In this document: positions 1 to 10,716 of the stretch, piece by piece
How positions within the stretch are numbered: position 1 is the stretch's first letter
Layout: every line of letters starts with the position of its first letter
DNA from: Halomonas sp. GT
GTDB lineage: Bacteria; Pseudomonadota; Gammaproteobacteria; Pseudomonadales; Halomonadaceae
Direction: 5' to 3'
DNA: 64,000 nucleotides
Assembly: GCF_002082565.1 (NCBI RefSeq)
Contig: NZ_CP020562.1
Coordinates: forward strand, 1,798,001 to 1,862,000
Notes under the pieces: model-generated
The model's database searches: none
Told to the model about the DNA's origin: nothing
The model's input: the letters and a program-made list of their open reading frames with translations, nothing else
Made by a program: the position numbers and the translations under genes

Positions 1-497
1 TTTGGCAATGTGGTACTCTACAACTAGATTTCAATTTGCCAGGGCGTTTAGGCGCGCAGTATGTTGATGAAGATGGAACACGTAAGACTCCTGTGATGCT
101 TCATCGTGCTATCTTAGGTTCTTTTGAGCGGTTTTTGGGAATCCTAATTGAGCATTATGCTGGTGCGATGCCGCTATGGTTGGCACCTCAGCAGGCAGTA
201 TTGATGACCATTACTGATGCACAGCGTGATTATGCGCTCGATTTGGAACAACGGCTGCAAAAAAATGGCTTACGAGTCAAAGCGGACTTGAGGAACGAGA
301 AGATCGGCTTTAAAATCCGTGAGCACACGTTACAGAAAGTTCCCTATCTCCTTGTGGTGGGAGATAAGGAAGTCGAAGCTGACTCAGTGGCCGTGCGAAC
401 TCGCAGCGGCGAAAACCTCGGTACAATGACTGTCGATGAGTTCATCGAACGTTGTAGTGTTGAGCGAGCAGCCCTGGCGACATCGTCAATTGCCTAA
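1..497 (+). CDS. thrS: Threonyl-tRNA synthetase, C-terminal part (5' end outside window)
   Basis: This is the tail of a class II threonyl-tRNA synthetase, which charges tRNA-Thr in the cytoplasm. The frame is already open at base 3 and reads [19 protein letters not shown], the end of the catalytic domain. Motif 3 follows ([21 protein letters not shown]), and then the anticodon-binding domain ([34 protein letters not shown]). About 165 residues are visible. It ends just before infC, the usual gammaproteobacterial order, and its stop codon overlaps the infC ribosome-binding site. Only the missing N-terminus limits the call. Confidence 0.97.
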   Translation, partial: WQCGTLQLDFNLPGRLGAQYVDEDGTRKTPVMLHRAILGSFERFLGILIEHYAGAMPLWLAPQQAVLMTITDAQRDYALDLEQRLQKNGLRVKADLRNEKIGFKIREHTLQKVPYLLVVGDKEVEADSVAVRTRSGENLGTMTVDEFIERCSVERAALATSSIA

Positions 498-509
498 GGA
501 GACGGAGCA

Positions 510-1049
510 ATCAAGCGAAGCAATCAGCGCGGGCGTCCACAAGACAAACGCCCACCAATGAACGAGAGAATTACCGAAGAAGAAGTACGTTTAATTGATG
601 CTGAAGGTGAGCAGTTGGGTGTTGTGCCCACCACCGAAGCATTGGAGCGTGCAGAAGCTGCCGGTTTAGACCTCGTACAAATTTCGAATGCCGATCCAAT
701 CGTTTGTAAGATTATGGATTACGGCAAATTTGTTTTTGAGACGAAGAAGCAGAAAGCGGCTCAAAAGAAAAAGCAGAAGCAAATCCAGGTTAAGGAAGTT
801 AAATTCCGTCCTGGCACTGATGAAGGCGATTATCAGGTTAAGCTTAAAAACCTGACGCGCTTTTTAGAAGGTGGTGATAAGGGCAAAGTCACATTGCGCT
901 TCCGTGGTCGTGAAATGGCGCACCAGGATATTGGCCGTAAGCTAATGGAACGGATCGCGGCAGACCTGGAAGAGATCGGAGCGGTAGAGTCTTTCCCGAA
1001 AATGGAAGGACGCCAGATGATCATGATTATTGCCCCGAAGAAGAAGTGA
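510..1049 (+). CDS. infC: Translation initiation factor IF-3, with a rare AUC start codon
   Basis: IF-3 binds the 30S subunit and discriminates against non-canonical start codons. The conserved body is clear: [18 protein letters not shown], the linker rich in K and [33 protein letters not shown] and [14 protein letters not shown]. The first ATG (558) lies too far inside the protein. The frame runs upstream through a basic N-terminal stretch ([15 protein letters not shown]) to an ATC at 510, 8 nt after an AAGGAG Shine-Dalgarno at 496-501, giving 179 residues, the normal family length. Enterobacterial infC is known to start at AUU, which makes it sensitive to IF-3 itself; AUC here would serve the same autoregulation. 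The start choice is inference from the frame and the ribosome-binding site. Confidence 0.95.
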   Translation: MKRSNQRGRPQDKRPPMNERITEEEVRLIDAEGEQLGVVPTTEALERAEAAGLDLVQISNADPIVCKIMDYGKFVFETKKQKAAQKKKQKQIQVKEVKFRPGTDEGDYQVKLKNLTRFLEGGDKGKVTLRFRGREMAHQDIGRKLMERIAADLEEIGAVESFPKMEGRQMIMIIAPKKK

Positions 1050-1130
1050 TCCAACGGCGAAGTTAACGGGTCAGCGTGAAAGCGCTGATTGGCCCTGGGT
1101 TTTCTAAAAAATATCGAGCGGAGTTTTCTC

Positions 1131-1325
1131 ATGCCGAAAATCAAAAGCAACAGCGGCGCTGCCAAGCGCTTTAAAAAGACCGCTAATGGCTTCAAGCACA
1201 AGCAGTCTTTCCGTAGCCACATCTTGACTAAGAAGTCGACCAAGCGTAAGCGTCAGCTACGTGGCATGAAGCAGATCCATGCTTCTGACAAAGCGTTGAT
1301 CCAGCGCATGCTGCCGAACCTGTAA
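1131..1325 (+). CDS. rpmI: 50S ribosomal protein L35
   Basis: This 64-residue, very basic protein is the standard L35, a structural component of the large ribosomal subunit. It begins [15 protein letters not shown] and ends RMLPNL, as in the family. The frame stays open upstream to 1089, but the conserved N-terminus fixes the start at 1131. It lies between infC and rplT, and the three form the classical operon in which L20 represses rpmI-rplT translation in enterobacteria. Confidence 0.97.
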   Translation: MPKIKSNSGAAKRFKKTANGFKHKQSFRSHILTKKSTKRKRQLRGMKQIHASDKALIQRMLPNL

Positions 1326-1382
1326 GGTCGAATTTTCTTATCTGAGTGCATTTAGCCTCAGTCATAAAGTCAGGAGTGTGTT

Positions 1383-1736
1383 ATGACCCGTGTTAAGCGT
1401 GGCGTAGTTGCCCGTCGTCGCCATAAAAAAGTATTGAAGCAGGCCAAAGGTTATTACGGAGCCCGTTCGCGTGTTTTCCGCGTAGCCAAGCAGGCTGTCA
1501 TCAAAGCCGGTCAGTATGCTTACCGTGACCGTCGCAACCGCAAGCGTCAATTCCGCGCTCTGTGGATTCAGCGTATTAACGCTGGTGCGCGCATCAATGG
1601 CATGTCTTACAGCCGCTTTGTTGGCGGTCTGAAGAAAGCCGGTATTGAAATTGACCGTAAAGTATTGGCCGACCTGGCAGTACACGAGAAAGCTGCATTT
1701 GCGGCTATCGTGGAAAAAGCCAAGGCTGCCCAATAA
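1383..1736 (+). CDS. rplT: 50S ribosomal protein L20
   Basis: L20 is an early 23S rRNA-binding assembly protein of 117 residues. It shows the canonical [20 protein letters not shown] start, the [10 protein letters not shown] segment, [14 protein letters not shown] and [11 protein letters not shown] good AGGAG ribosome-binding site lies about 8 nt before ATG. It is the last gene before a strong hairpin terminator at 1798-1832. In enterobacteria L20 is also the autogenous repressor of this operon; I did not identify the operator fold here. Confidence 0.98.
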   Translation: MTRVKRGVVARRRHKKVLKQAKGYYGARSRVFRVAKQAVIKAGQYAYRDRRNRKRQFRALWIQRINAGARINGMSYSRFVGGLKKAGIEIDRKVLADLAVHEKAAFAAIVEKAKAAQ

Positions 1737-1797
1737 ATCACATTGCACTGAGTTAAATCAGTGTGACGTGACAGAGGTCATTTCAGTGTGACCCATG

Positions 1798-1832
1798 CAG
1801 GGGAAGAGCAGCCGCTCTTCCCCTGTTTTTTT
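1798..1832 (+). terminator. Strong intrinsic terminator between rplT and pheS
   Basis: A perfect 12-bp stem (CAGGGGAAGAGC at 1798-1809 paired with 1814-1825), a 4-nt AGCC loop and seven consecutive T form a textbook Rho-independent terminator. It separates the ribosomal protein genes from pheST. In Escherichia coli the equivalent place holds the pheST attenuator; here no Phe-rich leader peptide lies upstream of the hairpin, so plain termination or partial readthrough is more likely. Confidence 0.85.
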
Positions 1833-1878
1833 GTCACCTTCAACATGCCAGCCATCTTTAGAGATGGAAACCGCTTAA

Positions 1879-2913
<1,035 letters not shown>

Positions 2914-2939
2914 GACCGCTGCCAACGACGGGAATCAAT

Positions 2940-5321
2940 ATGAAATTTTCAGAACAGTGGCTGCGTGACTGGGTGGCTCCGCAGCTTGATACACAGGCAA
3001 TTGCCGATCAAATTACCATGGCAGGCCTTGAGGTCGATGCTATCGAGGCTGTTGCGTCCGCGTTTAGTGGCGTGGTGGTTGCAGAGGTGCTGACTAAAGA
3101 AAAGCATCCAGATGCTGATAAGCTCAACGTATGTACTGTTAATGATGGTACCGGCGAGCCTGTTCAGGTTGTTTGTGGCGCTGCCAACGTTGATGTTGGT
3201 CAAAAAATTCCGTTTGCTCAGGTGGGGGGAGTGCTGCCGGGCGACTTTAAGATTAAAAAAGCCAAATTGCGGGGTGTTGAGTCTCGCGGAATGATTTGCT
3301 CGGCCTCAGAGTTAGGCCTTGAGGAAGAGACGTCTCCCGGTATTTTTGTGCTGCCAGTTTCCGCGCCGGTAGGTATAAGTTTTCGAGAGTATATGCAGCT
3401 CGATGACATGACCATTGAAGTTGACCTTACGCCGAATCGTGGTGACTGTCTAAGTATCAAGGGGTTGGCGCGAGAAGTGGGTGTGCTCAATCGTCTTCCA
3501 GTGAGCGGGCCTGAAATTGCGGTTATCGAGGCCAGTATTGATGATACTTTTTCAGTACGTATTGAAGCGCCGGAGCAATGCCCGCGCTACATGGGTCGCA
3601 TTATTAAGGGGGTAGATGTTAGCGTAGAAACCCCGCTTTGGATGGTGGAGCGTCTCCGGCGTAGTGGTGTTCGTTCTATTGATCCCGTCGTTGATGTGAC
3701 TAATTACGTGATGCTAGAACTAGGTCAGCCATTGCATGCGTTTGATCGCGACAATCTCCGCGGCGGTATTATCGTTCGCTTGGCGCGTAAAGAAGAGCGT
3801 TTGACTTTATTGGACGGTCAGGAAGTAGCGCTAAGACCTGAAACACTGGTGATTGCGGATGATCAAGGTCCTCTAGCAATGGCAGGCGTTATGGGGGGCG
3901 AAAAGTCAGGGGTAAGTGAGAAGACCGATACGATTTTCTTGGAATCTGCCTATTTTACACCGCTGGCTATTGCAGGGCAGGCGCGTTCTTACGGCCTACA
4001 TACGGATGCATCACATCGTTTTGAACGTGGCGTTGATCCAGAGCTTGCCAGTGTGGCCATTGAACGTGCCACTCAGCTTCTGATAGAGATATGCGGCGGC
4101 CAGGCTGGCCCTGTTACTGAGTCGTCTAGTGGTGAACACCTGCCAGCACCCCGTAATATTATATTGCGCGAGGCGCGTTTAGAGAGTGCGCTGTCGAAGC
4201 GGCTGCCCGTTGAAGATGTAACTGATATTCTGCAGCGTTTAGGGCTTGCGGTTGTTAAACAGTCAGATGGTTGGTTAGTCACAGCGCCAAGCTGGCGTTT
4301 TGACGTGGCGATCGAAGAAGATCTCATAGAAGAAATTGCTCGGGTCCATGGTTACAACAACCTGCCTGTACGACGCCCTGCGGCGCGTTTGGCGCTACGT
4401 CCGGCTAACGAGGCGGTGCTAACCCAAGCTCAGCTGCGTAACCAAATGGTAGCTCGCGGTTTTCAGGAAGCGATAACTTATAGTTTTGTGGCACCTGATC
4501 TGCAGGCGGTGATGTTGCCAGATGTCGTTTCGCCTGTGTTGGCGAACCCGATTTCGTCAGATCTGTCGGTGATGCGGGCTAGTTTGTTCCCCGGCTTAGT
4601 GCGTGCGCTTGAGCACAACCTCAACCGCCAGCAAACTCGTGTCAGACTGTTTGAAACCGGATTGGTATTTAACGGCCATTTGGACAACCTCTCGCAGATC
4701 CCAATGATGGGGGCGCTGGCGTGCGGAGCTCGTGAAGCTGAGGGTTGGAATGGTGTTAAAGCCCAGGTCGATTTCTACGATCTCAAAGGGGATTTAGAAA
4801 GCCTGCTAGCGCTTGGTGGCGCGCTTGACGCATGGCGCTTTGAGCCAGGTGAGCATCCTTCATTACATCCTGGGCAAACAGCAAAGCTGTTGCATAACGG
4901 TAAGCCTGCCGGTTGGCTTGGCACCTTACATCCTCAGGTGCGAGCCAAGCTCGGGCTGAAAGTGGATGCCGTCATGTTTGAGGTTCGCTTAGATGCGCTT
5001 AGCGAGGGTCTCATCCCAGCCTTTGAGCCGCTGTCACGTTATCCAGAAGTCCGTCGCGACTTAGCCTTCACTGTTAAGGCAGAGATACCGGTTCAGGCGT
5101 TACTTGATTGTGCAAAAGCACAAGCTGGCAATTACTTAAAAGACATTAAGCTATTTGATGTCTATGCTGGTAAGGGCGTGGCTGATGGTTACAAGAGTAT
5201 TGCGTTGGGCTTGACGTGGCAGCATGCATCGCGCACGCTAAATGATGATGAAATCAACCTGTTGGTGGATTCAATTGTATCGCAAGTGCGAGCAGAATTG
5301 GATGCTGAGCTACGTGGATAG
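2940..5321 (+). CDS. pheT: Phenylalanyl-tRNA synthetase beta subunit
   Basis: The beta subunit has 793 residues, matching family length. The tRNA-binding EMAP-like domain is at the N-terminus (about 40-150: VVVAEVLTKEKHPDADKLNVCTV). The B3/B4 editing region follows (SHRFERGVDPELA), then B5 (DLIEEIARVHGYNNLP) and the C-terminal anticodon-binding FDX-ACB domain (LSRYPEVRRDLAFTV to the end). It starts 26 bp after pheS in the same operon. The editing domain hydrolyses mischarged Tyr-tRNA-Phe in known homologues. Confidence 0.98.
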   Translation: MKFSEQWLRDWVAPQLDTQAIADQITMAGLEVDAIEAVASAFSGVVVAEVLTKEKHPDADKLNVCTVNDGTGEPVQVVCGAANVDVGQKIPFAQVGGVLPGDFKIKKAKLRGVESRGMICSASELGLEEETSPGIFVLPVSAPVGISFREYMQLDDMTIEVDLTPNRGDCLSIKGLAREVGVLNRLPVSGPEIAVIEASIDDTFSVRIEAPEQCPRYMGRIIKGVDVSVETPLWMVERLRRSGVRSIDPVVDVTNYVMLELGQPLHAFDRDNLRGGIIVRLARKEERLTLLDGQEVALRPETLVIADDQGPLAMAGVMGGEKSGVSEKTDTIFLESAYFTPLAIAGQARSYGLHTDASHRFERGVDPELASVAIERATQLLIEICGGQAGPVTESSSGEHLPAPRNIILREARLESALSKRLPVEDVTDILQRLGLAVVKQSDGWLVTAPSWRFDVAIEEDLIEEIARVHGYNNLPVRRPAARLALRPANEAVLTQAQLRNQMVARGFQEAITYSFVAPDLQAVMLPDVVSPVLANPISSDLSVMRASLFPGLVRALEHNLNRQQTRVRLFETGLVFNGHLDNLSQIPMMGALACGAREAEGWNGVKAQVDFYDLKGDLESLLALGGALDAWRFEPGEHPSLHPGQTAKLLHNGKPAGWLGTLHPQVRAKLGLKVDAVMFEVRLDALSEGLIPAFEPLSRYPEVRRDLAFTVKAEIPVQALLDCAKAQAGNYLKDIKLFDVYAGKGVADGYKSIALGLTWQHASRTLNDDEINLLVDSIVSQVRAELDAELRG

Positions 5322-5427
5322 GATTGATAGATAGGATTTGTGAATAGTCACGTGAATAATTAAATAATGCCATGACACGACGCTTATCACGTTCTTGGCA
5401 ATGCGTTTGCTACATGGAGGGGGCCTT

Positions 5428-5724
5428 ATGGGTGCGTTGACCAAAGCAGAGCTAGCAGAACATTTACACACTGAGCTCGCGCTGTCGAAGCGAGAAGCAA
5501 AAGCCATGGTTGAGGCTTTTTTTGAAGAGATCCGTGCCTGCCTGCGCGAAAATGAGCAGGTTAAGCTATCGGGTTTCGGCAATTTCGATTTGCGTGATAA
5601 GCGCGAAAGACCGGGGCGTAACCCCAAAACAGGTGAAGAGATACCCATTTCTGCCCGACGCGTAGTTACTTTTCGTCCCGGCCAAAAGCTAAAGCAGCAG
5701 GTGGAGCGCTATACAAGTAGCTAA
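5428..5724 (+). CDS. ihfA: Integration host factor alpha subunit
   Basis: IHF-alpha is a DNA-bending protein that pairs with IHF-beta. The 98-residue product has the DNABII signature [21 protein letters not shown] followed by [21 protein letters not shown]; the RPGRNP segment holds the intercalating proline. ATG at 5428 follows GGAGGGGG and matches the conserved [13 protein letters not shown] start; the open frame from 5395 is an upstream extension. The gene follows pheT, as in most gammaproteobacteria. Confidence 0.97.
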   Translation: MGALTKAELAEHLHTELALSKREAKAMVEAFFEEIRACLRENEQVKLSGFGNFDLRDKRERPGRNPKTGEEIPISARRVVTFRPGQKLKQQVERYTSS

Positions 5725-5810
5725 TGTAAGTCAGTAATATAAACGTACTGTGCGGTGTGGACGTGAGTCGAGCAGTTGCGTTGAGCTGAAGCGCTGGATG
5801 GTAGTAAATG

Positions 5811-5843
5811 AAAAGGAGTACCTTTTGGTGCTCCTTTTTAATT
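5811..5843. terminator. Bidirectional terminator between ihfA and the DUF2788 gene
   Basis: AAAAGGAGTACC (5811-5822), loop TTTT, then GGTGCTCCTTTT (5827-5838) form a 12-bp stem with one G-T pair, followed by T-rich sequence. A-runs on the left arm make it usable from both sides, fitting the convergent genes that flank it. Confidence 0.75.
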
Positions 5844-5849
5844 TTTGGA

Positions 5850-6056
5850 CTAAAGTCCGCGTCCTTCGATTAACCAGGTGATCACTACCTTAATGATATA
5901 ACCCAGCATGCCAGCACCCAAAACGACAAAAAGCATGATCGTACCAAACTTCCCTGCGTTGGATTTCTTAGCTAAGTCCCAAATAATAAAGCACATAAAC
6001 ACGATTAAGCCACCGACCATGATGGGTGTTATCCATGCTTCAAAGAGCTGCTGCAT
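5850..6056 (-). CDS. Small inner-membrane protein, DUF2788-like
   Basis: A 68-residue protein with two hydrophobic segments (about 11-28 and 40-60) separated by a short basic loop containing DLAKKSNAGKFGT. The layout and the KAGKFGT loop resemble the DUF2788 family of small membrane proteins in pseudomonads and halomonads; that assignment is from memory. Function is unknown. It is a single gene converging on ihfA, with its own upstream region facing the flavodoxin gene. Confidence 0.75.
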   Translation of the reverse strand: MQQLFEAWITPIMVGGLIVFMCFIIWDLAKKSNAGKFGTIMLFVVLGAGMLGYIIKVVITWLIEGRGL

Positions 6057-6199
6057 AAGATTTCCTATTAAATGATTGATAGTCGCCTCATGAGAAGGCG
6101 TGTGTCGTTTTTGCGAGTCGTGTTAATATTTGACCAAATTCATCGGGTATTTGTCGACTGAACAAAGCACAGTGCGACACTATTGCAGAGGAGTAAGCC

Positions 6200-6661
6200 A
6201 TGCCAACGCTAACGATTCTAGTCGGTACCATGTACGGTGGCGCGCTAGATGTCGCAGAGCAAGTAAAGCCGTTGTTTGAGCAGGCTGGCTACTGCGTTGA
6301 TATTTCTGAGCAGCCGACAATTGACGATTTGACCAATAGCCAAGATCTTACGCTGTTTTGTGTGTCAACGACGGGCAGTGGGGATTACCCAGGGAATTTT
6401 GTTTCTTTTGTGCGCGGGCTGCAGGAAAAAAGTCCCTCGCTTACGTCGTTACGCTATGGGTTGATTGCGCTGGGAGATAGCTCTTACGGAGACACATTCT
6501 GTGGAGCGGGAAGGGCTCTCGATGCGTTATTAGAAGATCATGGTGCAACGCGTTTAGGGGAGCGGCTAGAAGTAGATGCTATGGAAACCTTTATGGCAGA
6601 TGACGCCGCTATTCCGTGGGTGGAAGAGTGGATTGAGTCTCAGCAACTGAAGGTTGCTTAA
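6200..6661 (+). CDS. MioC-type flavodoxin
   Basis: A 153-residue, FMN-binding flavodoxin-like protein. The phosphate-binding loop is at the N-terminus (LVGTMYGGALDVAEQV), followed by the isoalloxazine-contact loops CVSTTGSGDYPGN (about 54-66) and LGDSSYGDTFCGAG (about 92-105), the pattern of MioC/YqcA and of the flavodoxin domain of sulfite reductase. A GAGGAG ribosome-binding site precedes ATG. It probably shuttles electrons to an enzyme not encoded nearby; the membrane protein gene only 2 bp downstream may be functionally linked. Confidence 0.85.
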   Translation: MPTLTILVGTMYGGALDVAEQVKPLFEQAGYCVDISEQPTIDDLTNSQDLTLFCVSTTGSGDYPGNFVSFVRGLQEKSPSLTSLRYGLIALGDSSYGDTFCGAGRALDALLEDHGATRLGERLEVDAMETFMADDAAIPWVEEWIESQQLKVA

Positions 6662-6663
6662 CT

Positions 6664-7032
6664 ATGCAGCGGGTCCCTTTTTCTCCAGAACGTATTAGCG
6701 TTGCTATCGGACTTTGCATTGTGATGTTGGCCGCGATACCTCGTTACATGGTAGAAGGGCATGAAACACGCCAAGCGTTGTTGCTTATTGCGCTAGCCAT
6801 AGTGGCGGGTGCTGCCGCTGTTCAGTGGAAAATGCTGTCAGTTGACGCACGAAGAGCGCTGCCAAAATTATGTCAGCGTTTACTATTTATGCTGCTAGTG
6901 GGTGTCTTGGTAATGGGGGCTTGGCATGGCCTGTTCACTGACTGGATTAGCTGGCAAGTGTTTATTTCCCACGCAGCAACGTGTGGACTGTTATTTCATG
7001 CTGTTTCTTTGTGGTGGGCAAAGCGCGATTAA
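6664..7032 (+). CDS. Small multi-spanning membrane protein of unknown function
   Basis: A 122-residue hydrophobic protein with about four predicted membrane segments (roughly 11-27, 36-54, 72-91 and 97-116) and a short basic cytoplasmic stretch (DARRALPKLCQR). I do not recognise the family. It starts 2 bp after the flavodoxin stop, so the two are almost certainly co-transcribed and perhaps translationally coupled. A hairpin cluster follows at 7093-7138. Confidence 0.75.
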   Translation: MQRVPFSPERISVAIGLCIVMLAAIPRYMVEGHETRQALLLIALAIVAGAAAVQWKMLSVDARRALPKLCQRLLFMLLVGVLVMGAWHGLFTDWISWQVFISHAATCGLLFHAVSLWWAKRD

Positions 7033-7092
7033 AGGCCATTATTTTAGATGTGATGATTAGGCTATAAGGCTTTGTCTAACGTTTAAAACTAA

Positions 7093-7138
7093 TTTTGACC
7101 GCACTGTGGTCAAAAAAACGACCTAAAATGGTCGTTTT
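7093..7138 (+). terminator. Tandem hairpins after the flavodoxin/membrane protein pair
   Basis: Two adjacent dyads: TTTTGACC (7093-7100) with GGTCAAAA, then AAAACGACC (7115-7123), loop TAAAAT, GGTCGTTTT (7130-7138). The second ends in a short T run and is the likelier terminator. The 140 bp that follow up to tig must hold the tig promoter, which I could not pin down. Confidence 0.6.
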
Positions 7139-7281
7139 GCTAGTGATTACCCTTGTATTTGTGGGTTATGCCCCCATCTTGCGAGCATGGCGCTTGCCAC
7201 GATGCGCTAGGGTTCTTAAAATTGCCCCCTTGTACTTATTTTACGCAATCAACATAACGCCCAGCCGCTAGAGGACAATTC

Positions 7282-8634
7282 ATGCAAGTTTCCGTCGAGA
7301 CGACCTCCCAGATCGAACGCCGTATCACTATTCAGGTGCCGGCCGCCGAAATCGACGAGGCCGTCAGCGCTCGCTTAATAGACACCGCGAAAAACGTTCG
7401 CCTGAATGGTTTTCGCCAAGGCCGAGTGCCGATGGCTGTAGTTCGTCAGCGCTATGGCGACAGCGTGCGCAATGAGGTGGTAGGTGAAGTGATGCGTGAG
7501 CGCTATGTGCGTGCCATCACTGAAGAAGGCCTTAATCCTGCCGGTTTCCCCCAGATTGAGCCAAAAGTAAACCAAACTGGCAAAGACCTAGAGTTTGTGG
7601 CGGTTATGGAAATTTATCCGCAGGTTGAGCTTGCGTCTATCGAAGGCACCGAGGTTGAGCGTCCGGTAGTGACGGTTAACGATGCTGATGTCGACGAAAT
7701 GATCGATACACTGCGTAAGCAAAATGCTGCGTGGGAAGAAGTAGATGCCGCTGCTGCTGATGGCGATCAAGTTACCATCGACTTCCAGGGTTTCCTGGGA
7801 GACGAGCCGTTTGAAGGTGGTAGTGCTGAGGGCCATGCCTTAGTTATTGGTTCCAACAGCTTCATTCCAGGCTTTGAAGAGCAGCTGATCGGCACGAAGG
7901 CGGGTGATGAGAAAACCATCAGCGTTACGTTCCCTGAAGATTACCAAGCGGAGCATCTTGCAGGCCAAGAGGCTAGCTTTAAAGTTACCGTTCATAAAGT
8001 CAGCAGCCAAACGCTGCCGGCCGTAGACGCTGAGTTTATTGCGCGCTTTGGTGTTGAAGATGGCGATGAAGACAAATTCCGCGCTGAAATCAAAAAGAAC
8101 ATGACGCGCGAAGCGGCTCAAGCGGTAGATAACCGTGTTAAGCAGCAGGTGTTAGATGCGCTGAAGAAAGCGAATGATATTCCTGTGCCCAGCGCGCTTG
8201 TTCAGCAAGAAACGGATGGCATGAAGCGCCAGGCAGCTCAGCAGTTCGGTCTGGGTGAGGACTTTGACGTTAGCCAACTGCCGAATGAGCTCTTCGAAGC
8301 GCAAGCGAAAGGCCGCGTCCAGGTTGGATTGTTGCTGGCCGAGGTTATCAAGGCGAATGAGTTAGACGCTGATGATGATGCAATTAAAGCGAAGGTTGAA
8401 GAGCTGGCAGAGCAGTATCAGGATCCTTCCGAGGTTGTTGAATATTACATGGGTAATGAGCAGCTCAAAACCCAAGTGAAGTCTGCCATCCTGGAAGAAA
8501 AGGCTGTTGATAAGCTGCTGGAGCAGACGAACGTTAAAGATGTCGAAATGTCATATCAGCAGGCATTGGCAGCGGCTCAGCAACAGGCCGAGCAAGATGA
8601 AGGTGTTGAAGAAAGCGAGCAAGCTAGCGCCTAA
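7282..8634 (+). CDS. tig: Trigger factor, ribosome-associated chaperone and prolyl isomerase
   Basis: A 450-residue chaperone that docks on ribosomal protein L23 at the exit tunnel. The N-terminal ribosome-binding domain carries the signature GFRQGRVP (about 43-50). An FKBP-type isomerase domain spans about 155-245 ([30 protein letters not shown]). The helical C-terminal chaperone domain ends in an acidic, Gln-rich tail ([14 protein letters not shown]). It precedes clpP-clpX-lon, linking folding with degradation, the usual order. A hairpin at 8647-8667 may tune readthrough into clpP. Confidence 0.97.
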   Translation: MQVSVETTSQIERRITIQVPAAEIDEAVSARLIDTAKNVRLNGFRQGRVPMAVVRQRYGDSVRNEVVGEVMRERYVRAITEEGLNPAGFPQIEPKVNQTGKDLEFVAVMEIYPQVELASIEGTEVERPVVTVNDADVDEMIDTLRKQNAAWEEVDAAAADGDQVTIDFQGFLGDEPFEGGSAEGHALVIGSNSFIPGFEEQLIGTKAGDEKTISVTFPEDYQAEHLAGQEASFKVTVHKVSSQTLPAVDAEFIARFGVEDGDEDKFRAEIKKNMTREAAQAVDNRVKQQVLDALKKANDIPVPSALVQQETDGMKRQAAQQFGLGEDFDVSQLPNELFEAQAKGRVQVGLLLAEVIKANELDADDDAIKAKVEELAEQYQDPSEVVEYYMGNEQLKTQVKSAILEEKAVDKLLEQTNVKDVEMSYQQALAAAQQQAEQDEGVEESEQASA

Positions 8635-8646
8635 CTTCATCGCGTG

Positions 8647-8670
8647 GCGCACCCTGTTTGGGTGCGCTTT
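8647..8670 (+). terminator. Hairpin between tig and clpP
   Basis: GCGCACCC (8647-8654), loop TGTTT, GGGTGCGC (8660-8667), then only three T. This is a stable stem with a weak T tract, more likely a partial terminator or RNA-stability element than a full stop, because clpP follows after 30 bp. Confidence 0.5.
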
Positions 8671-8696
8671 CCCTTACCGGACGCAAGGAATCACGA

Positions 8697-9314
8697 ATGA
8701 GTGAGTTTGATATTCAAAACGCCGGCGGTTTAGTGCCCATGGTGGTTGAGCAGAGCGCCAAAGGGGAAAGAGCCTATGACATCTACTCACGCCTGCTAAA
8801 AGAGCGTGTTATTTTCCTGGTTGGACCAGTTGAAGATTACATGGCGAATTTAGTGGTGGCGCAGCTGCTGTTTCTTGAGTCAGAGAACCCTGATAAAGAT
8901 ATTCATCTTTACATTAACTCGCCTGGTGGATCTGTTACGGCAGGTATGTCTATCTACGACACCATGCAGTTTATTAAGCCTGATGTATCGACCGTATGTA
9001 TCGGTCAAGCGGCCAGCATGGGTGCATTGTTGCTGACAGCAGGTGCAGCAGGTAAGCGTTATTGTTTGCCTAATTCCCGTGTGATGATTCACCAGCCGCT
9101 GGGTGGCTATCAAGGTCAAGCGTCTGATATCGAAATCCACACCCGTGAGATTCTAGGTATTCGTGAAAAACTGAACCAGATTTTAGCCCATCATACTGGT
9201 CAAGATCTTGATACTGTTGCCCGGGATACTGACCGTGACAACTTTATGAGCGCCACTAAAGCCCAAGAATATGGCTTGATTGACGCAGTACTGGATAAGC
9301 GGCCTACATCCTGA
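8697..9314 (+). CDS. clpP: ATP-dependent Clp protease proteolytic subunit
   Basis: ClpP is the tetradecameric serine protease that degrades substrates unfolded by ClpX. The 205-residue protein shows [19 protein letters not shown], the nucleophilic Ser in [11 protein letters not shown], the catalytic His in MIHQPLGG and the Asp further on. ATG at 8697 is preceded by AAGGAA and gives the usual N-terminus with a short propeptide; the frame is open from 8658 but lacks a ribosome-binding site there. It is followed by clpX after 74 bp. Confidence 0.97.
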   Translation: MSEFDIQNAGGLVPMVVEQSAKGERAYDIYSRLLKERVIFLVGPVEDYMANLVVAQLLFLESENPDKDIHLYINSPGGSVTAGMSIYDTMQFIKPDVSTVCIGQAASMGALLLTAGAAGKRYCLPNSRVMIHQPLGGYQGQASDIEIHTREILGIREKLNQILAHHTGQDLDTVARDTDRDNFMSATKAQEYGLIDAVLDKRPTS

Positions 9315-9351
9315 TAGCGTGATAGGATTCTGCTTTTCTAACGAGCTTTTC

Positions 9352-9369
9352 CGGCGGCGTAAGCCGCCG
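9352..9369 (+). other. GC-rich hairpin in the clpP-clpX gap
   Basis: CGGCGGC, loop GTAA, GCCGCCG: a 7-bp stem with a stable GNRA-type tetraloop (GTAA) just upstream of the clpX ribosome-binding site. There is no T run, so it is not a terminator; it may protect or separate the two cistrons. Confidence 0.5.
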
Positions 9370-9388
9370 CAGTGATAGAGGTACGCGA

Positions 9389-10669
9389 ATGGCCGACGGC
9401 AAAGGCAAGGACGAAGGTGGCAAGCTTTTATACTGCTCGTTTTGTGGTAAAAATCAAAACGAAGTACGTAAGCTAATTGCAGGCCCGTCCGTATATATCT
9501 GCGATGAGTGTGTCGACTTATGTAATGACATCATTCGCGAAGAAGTTCTCGAAGCCGATGCCGAGAGCGATGAAGAGCGTTTACCTACGCCTCGCGAAAT
9601 ACGTCATACGTTAGACGACTATGTCATCGGACAAGATCGCGCCAAAATGGTGCTATCTGTAGCGGTTTATAACCACTACAAGCGTCTTAAGACGGAAGTG
9701 CGCGAAGGTGATGTAGAACTAGGTAAATCAAATATTCTGCTCATTGGTCCTACTGGTAGTGGTAAAACACTGTTGGCGGAAACCATGGCGCGGTTATTGA
9801 ATGTACCTTTTACCATTGCCGATGCCACTACACTGACAGAAGCGGGCTATGTGGGTGAAGATGTTGAGAACATCATCCAAAAGCTTCTGCAGAAGTGTGA
9901 TTACGACGTCGAAAAGGCTGAGCGAGGCATTGTCTATATCGATGAAATCGATAAGATTTCGCGCAAGTCTGACAACCCATCCATCACGCGTGATGTGTCG
10001 GGCGAGGGCGTCCAGCAGGCGCTGCTCAAGTTGATTGAAGGCACAACAGCATCCGTGCCGCCGCAGGGTGGTCGTAAACATCCTCAGCAAGAGTTTGTTC
10101 AGGTCAACACGGCCAACATTCTGTTTATTGTAGGTGGCGCTTTTGCGGGGCTTGATAAAGTTATTCGTGATCGTGCTGAAAAAGGTGGTATTGGTTTCAA
10201 TGCCAGCGTGAAGAGCAAAGAGTCTTCACGTGGTGTAGGTGAGTTATTGGCAGACGTAGAGCCAGACGATTTAGTGAAATTTGGTTTGATTCCTGAGTTT
10301 GTTGGACGTCTGCCCGTGATTGCGACGCTCACTGAGCTAAATGAAGATGCGTTGGTACAGATATTAACTGAGCCTAAAAACTCGCTGGTTAAGCAGTACG
10401 CCAAGCTCTTTGAAATGGAAGATGTGACACTTGAGTTTAGAGACGAAGCGCTGCGTGCTGTCGCGACTAAGGCAATGGAGCGTAAAACCGGTGCGCGAGG
10501 TTTACGATCTATCCTTGAGTCTGTGCTGCTAGACACCATGTACGAGATACCTTCGCTTGAAGGTGTTAGTAAGGTGGTGATTGATAGTTCAGTGATTGCT
10601 GGCGAAAGTGAGCCACTACTGATCTATTCGCAGCAGGAAGACGCTCGTGTTGATGGCACCGACGGTTAG
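9389..10669 (+). CDS. clpX: ClpX, AAA+ unfoldase of the ClpXP protease
   Basis: A 426-residue hexameric ATPase. The N-terminal zinc-binding domain has cysteines 16, 19, 38 and 41. Walker A is [15 protein letters not shown], Walker [11 protein letters not shown]. Sensor and arginine-finger regions ([25 protein letters not shown]) follow, as does the ClpP-contacting IGF-like loop ([13 protein letters not shown]). Start and length match the family. The gene is between clpP and lon and ends shortly before a perfect palindrome. Confidence 0.98.
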   Translation: MADGKGKDEGGKLLYCSFCGKNQNEVRKLIAGPSVYICDECVDLCNDIIREEVLEADAESDEERLPTPREIRHTLDDYVIGQDRAKMVLSVAVYNHYKRLKTEVREGDVELGKSNILLIGPTGSGKTLLAETMARLLNVPFTIADATTLTEAGYVGEDVENIIQKLLQKCDYDVEKAERGIVYIDEIDKISRKSDNPSITRDVSGEGVQQALLKLIEGTTASVPPQGGRKHPQQEFVQVNTANILFIVGGAFAGLDKVIRDRAEKGGIGFNASVKSKESSRGVGELLADVEPDDLVKFGLIPEFVGRLPVIATLTELNEDALVQILTEPKNSLVKQYAKLFEMEDVTLEFRDEALRAVATKAMERKTGARGLRSILESVLLDTMYEIPSLEGVSKVVIDSSVIAGESEPLLIYSQQEDARVDGTDG

Positions 10670-10716
10670 CACCGAGGTGCGCGCCACGGCCTAGCTTTTA
10701 CCGCTTACGCCAAACC

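Noticed and set aside
833..1243. 136-codon minus-strand frame across infC and rpmI
   Set aside because: Antisense to two highly conserved genes; no recognisable product.
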